A DNA stretch of 64,000 nt. Source: Phenylobacterium aquaticum (GTDB lineage: Bacteria; Pseudomonadota; Alphaproteobacteria; Caulobacterales; Caulobacteraceae). The DNA is taken from positions 1 through 64,000 of the forward strand of contig NZ_JALDPT010000033.1 in the NCBI RefSeq assembly GCF_022695515.1, written 5' to 3'. Positions within the stretch are counted from its first letter, which is position 1. Each line of letters begins with the position of its first letter. Of this stretch, positions 58,540-64,000 are shown one piece after another. The notes under the pieces are model-generated. The model made no database searches. It had not been told where the DNA came from and saw only the letters and a list, made by a program, of their open reading frames with translations. The position numbers and the translations under genes were made by a program.

Positions 58540-59133
58540 TTGAGGAAATCGGGAACGACGTTCTTTGAACGTAGTTTGGATCCACTCAGGGGCGACCGCC
58601 TTAAGGACCGTTTAACAGCTTGTCGAAGCTGGGGTCAGGCGTGCAAGGACGCTACACTCATTCTGGGAATATCTATAATTCACAATAACATTCAATCTAC
58701 TACAGGGCGCATGCTGAGGCCCCCAATTCAGGCCGCGGCGTCATATCGCAGCTCCTGAACTTGGCGACCCAGCGACGCTCCGGCGCCTCCTGGCGCACCG
58801 CCACTCAACATTGTCATGCGGGCGTGTCTGGGCGTCACCGCCTTGGCGACTGCGCGCCAAATCGCTGTTCGACGATCTCGAAGCAAACCACCTCGCCCGC
58901 CCGGCCGCGGACGCGCATTGGCCTGAGCGCATGCCTGTAAGCCCCTAAGACCTAGCACCAACGATTATGATACCGCCGGAGCGCCTACGGCTCTGCCATC
59001 AACCGGCGCATCGGCATCTGGGCGGTCCACGCCCAACCGCAGGCATTCAGGAGAGACTTTCGGTCTCACTTCCAAAATCACCAGCAAGCCGATTATAGCT
59101 AGGCATGACCAACGCTCTGCAGTCTTGCACGCG
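58540..59133. other. Intergenic region, no gene recognised
   Basis: About 590 bp between the divergent chemoreceptor and winged-helix genes. The part near 58660-58720 is AT-rich (atctataattcacaataaca) and suits a promoter. The remaining open frames are short, overlapping and without ribosome sites. I see no RNA gene or repeat in it. Confidence 0.4.
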
Positions 59134-60021
59134 ATGAGCGATCTAGCGCCGCAGCTCCCCGCGCTGCCGAAACGACAGGTTCTGCGACTCAGCAGCGCCT
59201 ACTACCTCGATGCGATGCAGCGGATCATTGCGCTGCTGGATTTAGGTCTTGGCCCAGCCCTGGTGTTCTTGGAGATCACCTGGGAGAATTTCAAAAGCCA
59301 TCCCGGCGTCGGCCTTGATGCGCCCGAGCCCGTCTCAATCTACGCCGTCGCCAAGGCGCTGAACGTGCCTTACGAGACGACGCGCCGCCACATTACGGCG
59401 CTGGTTGCCTCCCAGGCCTGCGAACGCCAAACTCAGGGCGTCGTCGTCGCCCACGGCTTCTACGAGCGCCCCGAGGTCCAGGCGGCGATGGAGACGACCC
59501 AGGGCCAAACCGCCGGATATGTGGCCGCCCTCGTCCTTGCCGGCGCGGCGCCGGCCGAGCCGTCTCCGGCGACCCAAATCAGCCGCCGGGTCGGCCTTTT
59601 CGCCGCCGAACACCTGATCCGCTGCGCCAGGATCGCCCGCAACGCCCTGGGCCTGGATAGCCTCTCGGCCCTCGTCTTCCTGGAAATTGTGCGCCAGAAC
59701 ACATGGCACCTGACCCAAGATCCGGTACAGGCTGCCCGCTTTGCAAGCGCGGAGGCCATTCCGCCCGATGATCTTCGAAGGGGTGTCTCGACCTATGCTG
59801 TCGCTAGGAGCCTCCGGCTCCCCTATGAGACTGCACGCCGCCAAGTCGTGAAGCTGAACGCCCTAGGCTATCTCGGACGCGGCTCCAACGCCAAGCATGT
59901 GGTGCCGATGTCAGTGTTCGCCTCAACCGCCAATATGAGCGCCATCGAGGACACCTGGCTGGAGGTCGAGCGGTTCTTGGGCGCACTCGGCCAGGCCCAC
60001 CCAAATATCTTCGAACCCTAA
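59134..60021 (+). CDS. Duplicated winged-helix-like protein of unknown function
   Basis: 295 residues from ATG at 59134 (a TTG nine bases earlier is possible). It consists of two similar halves. Half one: LSSAYYLDAMQRIIALLDLGLGPALVFLEITWENF, then VSIYAVAKALNVPYETTRRHITALV. Half two: LIRCARIARNALGLDSLSALVFLEIVRQN, then VSTYAVARSLRLPYETARRQVVKLNALGYL. The second part of each half looks like a winged helix (helix, turn, recognition helix PYETxRR). A tandem duplication that could bind two DNA half-sites as a monomer. No signal peptide. Family not recognised. About 520 bp upstream of the cysteine-rich operon, same strand. Confidence 0.7.
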   Translation: MSDLAPQLPALPKRQVLRLSSAYYLDAMQRIIALLDLGLGPALVFLEITWENFKSHPGVGLDAPEPVSIYAVAKALNVPYETTRRHITALVASQACERQTQGVVVAHGFYERPEVQAAMETTQGQTAGYVAALVLAGAAPAEPSPATQISRRVGLFAAEHLIRCARIARNALGLDSLSALVFLEIVRQNTWHLTQDPVQAARFASAEAIPPDDLRRGVSTYAVARSLRLPYETARRQVVKLNALGYLGRGSNAKHVVPMSVFASTANMSAIEDTWLEVERFLGALGQAHPNIFEP

Positions 60022-60542
60022 GCTCCGACAGCGACTATCCGACGTAGAGCCCGCCACGCGCGCGTCCACCCAGGCAAGCGCGTGTAATAAGGAAGCCCCA
60101 CCACATCGCGGAAACCCAGGCGTTCCAAGACCAAGGCCAGCGCCAGGCAAGCCCCGATCACCGAACCAGGGCCAGATGAGAACAGACGTGAAGCCTCTCC
60201 CCGGCGGAAAGCCGATGGCGCACTTCGATCGCTCGACAAGCTTAGAATGGTCGGCTTGCGGGTCGAAGATGGACGTTTAAAGTGACGCTTCTACGGACGA
60301 TCTTAGCGCCGAGGAATTGAATGCTGGCCCTGCTGACCGCGCTCTATCGACAGGTCATGCGGGCGCGGGCGGGACGCCGTTCCTCAAGACATGCGCCGTC
60401 GCAATCTGCCGAGGGCCCTTGTGGCCGAGCTGGCCGTGACACCCCCGAGCCCGTTGAATCCATCCAGAACGCGGGTCAGGCCGCAGGCCTATTTCAAAAT
60501 TCCCCTGGTCGCCCTGATCGGCGCTCAGGCGCGGGAGCCGTC
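60022..60542. other. Upstream region of the cysteine-rich operon
   Basis: About 520 bp. At 60321 an ATG preceded by GAGGAA starts MLALLTALYRQVMRARAG. Removing one base near 60370-60380 would join it to the frame 60391-60546 (MRRRNLPRALVAELAVTPPSPLNPSRTRVRPQAYF and on), which ends in TGA overlapping the next gene's ATG (ATGA), as the other genes of this operon do. So a small, about 75-residue gene may begin the operon, but only if an indel is assumed. The 60022-60320 part shows no gene. Confidence 0.35.
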
Positions 60543-61381
60543 ATGAGCCGCATCGCGCCGAAAGTCCGTGCCCTGGCCTTGGCCATCATCGCCGCCGCAG
60601 GATTTGTCCTGGGCGCACCGGCCGCAGCGGCGCAGGAAGACCCTGAGGTCTCAGCGGCCCAGGCGGCTTTCGACGCTAAGGACTATGCGCGGGCTTCGAC
60701 CCTCTACCAGCCACTCTGCGCGCGAGGCGTCGGCTGGGCCTGCGCCGAACAGAACCGCGCCCTGTTCAATCTGGGCGAACAGCAGCGCGCCTGTCCCGCC
60801 CCGCAGTCGCTCGCCGTCTGCAGCGACCGCGCCAACCGCTCGGCGGCTATCTTCGAGCAGGTCTGCGCCTCGTCCCATCCCATCGCCCAAACGCCGATCG
60901 CCTGCGACCGGGCCCGATGATGCGCCTGGCCGCCCGAGGCCTGGCCGTTGGCGACCTCACGACGCCGCCGACACCAGACGGCTGCGTGCAGATCGATACG
61001 GTGAGTTATGCGGCGCGTTTCACCTGCGAGCGCGACGTGTCGGCCATGCACTGCTTCGTCGCTAAGGCTACGCCCGACAAGGGTTGCATCAATGTCGGCG
61101 GGACCGCCATGGGCTGGGGCACCTTCGCCCCGGGCAGCCCGCCGGACGCCAAGCGGTTCGAGTCCTACGCCGCCAGGCCGGGCGCCTTCGATGTGTTCTG
61201 GTATGAATGCTACGGCATGGGCGCCCGGTTCAACGAGGACGCGGCCCTGCACAAGGCCGTCGCCTTCGACCCTCGCACCGGCTGGCGCAACGTGCGCTGT
61301 TACACCCGCGACGGCGCCCCCACCGCGCCCGTCTTCCGCACCTCCTTGAGCCCTGGGCCCAAAGGTCCCATCGGACGATGA
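60543..61381 (+). pseudogene. Exported 12-cysteine protein, apparently split by a one-base indel
   Basis: Fragment one (60543-60920) has a signal peptide (KVRALALAIIAAAGFVLGAPAAAAQ) and the first six Cys; it stops at TGA 60918. Fragment two (60917-61381) begins ATGATG and has the last six Cys, with FWYECYG and GWRNVRCYTRDGAPTAPVF and the end GPKGPIGR. The intact paralogue downstream has both halves in one frame with all 12 Cys in the same order, so this gene is most likely one of about 280 residues with a missing base near 60910. A two-protein reading with ATGA coupling is less likely, because fragment two would have no signal peptide. Function unknown; the Cys-rich N-terminal half recalls tetratricopeptide/Sel1-type helical pairs. 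Confidence 0.65.
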
Positions 61382-62196
61382 GCTTTCGCACCCTGGCCCT
61401 GGCCCTCATCGCCGTCCTGGCCCTGTCGCTCGGCGCCCCGTCCGCAAGGGCCCAGGTGAACGCCGCCGCGATCAACGCCCAGAACGCGGCCGCCGTCGCC
61501 GCCTCGATGGCCAAGGACTATGACACGGCGGCGCGGCTGTTCGGGGGGCTGTGCGGGCAGGGCTTCGACGTCGCCTGCCGCAATCAGAACAGTTCGCTGT
61601 TCAACCTCGGTGTCACAATCTCCTCCTGCGACGTCGACCAACCGGCGTCCAACTGCGTCGACCGCTCCAATCGCGCCGCGTCGGCGTTCGGCCAGGTCTG
61701 CGGCTCGACCGCCGGCGGCGCCGACAGGCAGGTCGCCTGCAAGCAGGCCGAGCTCGCGCGCAGCCGCGCGCAGATCTGGGCGGTCGCCGACCGGACCGAC
61801 CCTCCGCCGGGCGGTTGTCTGCAGGTCAACACCGCCAACAACATGGTCAGCTATGCCTGCGGGCGCGACGGCTTTGCGCAGTTCTGCGCCGTCGAGCATT
61901 CGGCGCCCCAGGTGGGCTGCGCCGCCGGCCTGAGCTGGTCGACCTTCAACACCGTGTCAGCGCCGAGCAGCCTCGTCTTGGATGGCGTCGCGCCCGGCAG
62001 CGCCGATATCTTCTGGTACGAATGCTATGGCCTCTTGCCCAAGTGGAATTCCGACCTGACGCGGGCCGGGGCGCCGGCCTTCGATCCCAAGACCGGCTGG
62101 CGCAATGTGCGGTGCTACACGCGCAACGGCGAACCGACCACACCCGTGTTCCGCTCCACCCTGGGGCCGGGCGACCGCGGCCCGAAAGGACGATGA
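61378..62196 (+). CDS. Exported 12-cysteine protein, intact paralogue
   Basis: 272 residues. Signal peptide MSFRTLALALIAVLALSLGAPSARAQ. Twelve Cys in the mature part (an even number, suited to six disulfides in the periplasm): the first six in a helical region (AKDYDTAARLFGGLCGQGFDVACRNQN to VACKQ), the last six in the C-terminal half, ending in FWYECYG, DPKTGWRNVRCYTRNGEPTTPVFRS and GPGDRGPKGR. It overlaps the neighbours on both sides by four bases (ATGA). I do not recognise the family. Secreted or periplasmic; the conserved end could be a binding or sorting element (inference). Confidence 0.7.
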   Translation: MSFRTLALALIAVLALSLGAPSARAQVNAAAINAQNAAAVAASMAKDYDTAARLFGGLCGQGFDVACRNQNSSLFNLGVTISSCDVDQPASNCVDRSNRAASAFGQVCGSTAGGADRQVACKQAELARSRAQIWAVADRTDPPPGGCLQVNTANNMVSYACGRDGFAQFCAVEHSAPQVGCAAGLSWSTFNTVSAPSSLVLDGVAPGSADIFWYECYGLLPKWNSDLTRAGAPAFDPKTGWRNVRCYTRNGEPTTPVFRSTLGPGDRGPKGR

Positions 62197-63389
62197 TGCG
62201 ATACGGAAAAATCCTCATGGCCCTGATCAGCGCGGCGGCGCTGTTCGCCGCCGCCCTGCCGGCCGCAGCCCAGGCTGTGCCGAACCCGACCGGGCTGACG
62301 GAGGCGGAGGTCGCGCCGTGCCGGGATCTTCTCGCCCAGCGCCTGGTCGCCTATGGCGACCGTTTCGACCTCAGCGATCTCGACTTCGCCGTTTCCATCG
62401 CCCCATTCAGCTCGGGCTCGGACCGGTCGTATCTGAACACGTTCCTCGCCTCATGGCCCAAGTCCGTCGCCGAGGCCCAGGCCGACCTGGCCGCCGATCA
62501 GGCGGCGGGGCGCTCCACGGTCCAAGCCAAGGTTCTGCTGACCTATCGCAGCCGATTTCTATGCCTGCTCAAGGTGCGTGACGCCCAGCTGAAGGCCGGG
62601 CGCGCGCCCAAGCTGGCGTCCTACTCCGTTGGGGCCGGCCCGTGACCCAGCCGGTACGCAGCCCGGCGACGGCGGCGGCGGCGTCGCACCGCCCTGCACC
62701 CGCGCGCCGGACTACGCCAATGGCTCTTTCTCGATGCTGAGCTATCCCATCGCCGCCGACGAGATCAAATGCTCGACCGCCCGGTGGGGGTTCGACTTCC
62801 CCTATGAGAAGCTCGTCGCCGCCACGGCCGAGGACTGGCGCGCCGCCGCCAGGCTCGACGAACGCCACGACTTGATCCTGCAATCAGCGGCGCAGGAGGC
62901 GATATCGCCGCCCTATATCTCACCGCCCTGGCCGCCGAGAATGGCTGGTATGCGCCGGCCAAGCCGGTTGAGGCCCTGCGCGCCTATCGCGAACTGTATG
63001 GGCGCGGCTTCGTGCATGCGCTCTATGACGTCGCGCGCCTGACCGCCGACGGCAAGGGGACGCAGGCCAACCCCAGGGCGGCCAGCGTCATGGCCGCCAT
63101 GACCGAGCAATGGGGACCGATCCCCGGCCGCGAGGAACTGTTGGACCGCACCGGCCGTCTGCCGGCGATGACCCATTTCGAATGCGCCGTCTATCTGGAT
63201 TGGGCCAGCCGGGGCAGTCAGTTCGGCGCCCTGAACGCGGCCTACTGCTTCTATATGGGCCTGTCCGGTTTCGACGAGCAGGAGCCCAGGGCGCGCCCCC
63301 TGGCCCAGAAGGCCGCCGACGGCCCCGACCCCCGCCTGGCCATGCGCGCGCGCGACATCCTGACTGAGATGACGCGGATGGGGCTCTAA
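62193..63389 (+). pseudogene. Exported Sel1-like protein, in three frames
   Basis: Fragment one (62193-62645): signal peptide KILMALISAAALFAAALPAAAQ, then VAPCRDLLAQRLVAYGDRFDL to KLASYSVGAGP. Fragment two (from about 62632): PPCTRAPDYANGSFSMLSYP, IKCSTARWGFDFPYEKLVAATAEDWRAAARLDE to LILQSAAQ. Fragment three (to 63389): GGDIAALYLTALAAENGWYAPAKPVEALRAYRELYGRGFVHALYDVARLTADGKGTQANPRAASVMA, a Sel1-like helical stretch, and on to RDILTEMTRMGL. Joining them needs one extra base removed near 62632 (gttgggg) and one base added near 62900. The product would be about 395 residues with six Cys. Start overlaps the upstream gene (ATGA). Function unknown; last gene of the operon. Confidence 0.6.
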
Positions 63390-63390
63390 G

Positions 63391-63780
63391 TTGATCGCGC
63401 GCACAGTGCTGAACCGCCCGGCCCGCCCGAGTCTCAATCTTCTGGATCCGGCCATGATTGACGAAGCCGTCCGCAATTTGCAGGCCTAGTCCGCTCAACG
63501 GCAGTCGACTGCAAGAGTAGCGCGCGGCAAGCAAGAGGCCGAGCTCGCCCAGGTGAAGCGACGGGCCGCACGCCTAGTCGCCCAGGTCGCAGACGGGCTA
63601 CTGACCGGCGCCGCGGTGCAGGAGAAGCCGGGGACGCTGGAGAGCGCCTGGAGGCTGAGCGCAACGTCGGACGATCAGATCGTCTTCCACCCCCGCCTTG
63701 CCGGTCGCTTCAGAGATCTCGTTGCCCAGCCCAACTTGGTCTTGGCCGAAGCCGACACCATGGAACGCGCCTTGCGCGCG
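63391..63780 (+). pseudogene. Serine-recombinase C-terminal remnant
   Basis: One reading frame carries LNRPARPSLNLLDPAMIDEAVRNLQA, a TAG stop (63487-63489), then in the same frame GKQEAELAQVKRRAARLVAQVADGLLTG and ATSDDQIVFHPRLAGRFRDLVAQPNLVLAEADTMERA. The helical ELAQVKRRAARLVAQVADGLL pattern and the HPRLAGRFRDLVA end are typical of the C-terminal part of large serine recombinases. The catalytic N-terminal domain is absent. A relic of a mobile element; its frame runs without a stop into the uroporphyrinogen methyltransferase segment. It probably has no function. Confidence 0.6.
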
Positions 63781-64000
63781 GTCGAGACCGCTCAGGCCCT
63801 GCTCTATGACGCCTTGGTGGGGCCGGAGATCCTCGACCTGGCGCCGGCCAACTGCATCCGCATCCAGACCGGTAAGCGGGCGGGCCGCACCAGCATGAAG
63901 CAGGAGACCATCAACCGCCTGATGTTGCGGCTGGCGCGGGGCGGTCTCAAGGTCGTGCGGCTCAAGGGCGGCGCCCCTTCCATATTCGGGCGGGTCGGCG
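63781..64000 (+). CDS. Uroporphyrinogen-III C-methyltransferase segment (runs off the right edge)
   Basis: ALLYDALVGPEILDLA, then QTGKRAGRTSMKQETINRLMLRLARGG and VVRLKGGAPSIFGRVG match the middle of SAM-dependent uroporphyrinogen-III methyltransferase (CobA or the C-domain of CysG, making precorrin-2 for sirohaem or B12). The N-terminal Gly-rich segment (VxLVGAGPGDPELLT) is missing; its place is taken in frame by the recombinase remnant, with the junction near 63785. The conserved KGGDP is KGGAP here. No separate start codon with a ribosome site was found, so this is likely part of a rearranged, inactive copy; the rest lies beyond the window. Confidence 0.65.

Noticed and set aside
58728..58961. 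Open frames between the second MCP and the winged-helix gene.
   Set aside because: Arg/Ala-rich, overlapping in several frames and without start signals.
61930..62220. Antisense frames over the cysteine-rich genes.
   Set aside because: They lack signals; the plus frames have signal peptides, conserved Cys and coupled starts.

Overview
High-GC, gene-dense alphaproteobacterial chromosome. The gene content (UrcA-family protein, YghU-type GST, coniferyl-aldehyde-dehydrogenase-type ALDH, topoisomerase IB, MCPs ending in a tryptophan-containing pentapeptide, frequent GTG and TTG starts) fits Caulobacterales, probably a Phenylobacterium or Caulobacter relative. The genus is an inference. No rRNA, tRNA or CRISPR array was seen.

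Layout. 1-3.7 kb: leftward 3-prime-incomplete gene for a protein built almost only of octapeptide repeats, with an exact 744-bp higher-order period. 4.3-16.3 kb: catabolic and detoxification genes (two MFS carriers, aldehyde dehydrogenase, dienelactone-hydrolase-like protein, two GSTs, two TetR regulators, two exported amidohydrolases, an exported M19 dipeptidase-like protein). 16.4-22.1 kb: a surface-glycan block (glycosyltransferase, two nucleotidyltransferase proteins, one fused to a kinase, a HAD phosphatase, a polytopic glycosyltransferase). 22.1-28.2 kb: gltBD. 28.4-40.6 kb: mixed core genes (L-lactate dehydrogenase, an endonuclease III family protein, GT2, cytochrome b561 with cytochrome c-prime, AsmA, PPP phosphatase, small sugar transferase, RlmJ, topoisomerase IB, LLM flavin monooxygenase). 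40.7-45.2 kb: a broken TonB receptor, small exported proteins, a frameshifted urcA and an outer-membrane barrel protein.

45.8-49.4 kb is an accessory island with hipBA, an abiE remnant and hicAB; hipBA and hicAB have visible operator-like inverted repeats. 49.7-58.5 kb is a signalling block: two MCPs flanking a MASE1-PAS protein, a PAS hybrid kinase and a single-domain response regulator. 59.1-63.4 kb holds a duplicated winged-helix-like protein and an ATGA-overlapped operon of exported cysteine-rich proteins that I do not recognise. From 63.4 kb to the right edge a decayed serine-recombinase tail runs in frame into part of a uroporphyrinogen-III methyltransferase.

Several genes (TonB receptor, urcA, the MASE1/hybrid kinase pair, two genes of the cysteine-rich operon) are split at points where a one-base change would restore a single frame. 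Either the sequence carries indel errors or these loci are decaying; this should be settled before any of them is interpreted as a pseudogene. The best candidates for undescribed biology are the 12-cysteine protein operon, the octapeptide super-repeat protein, the duplicated winged-helix protein and the nucleotidyltransferase-kinase-phosphatase glycan set.
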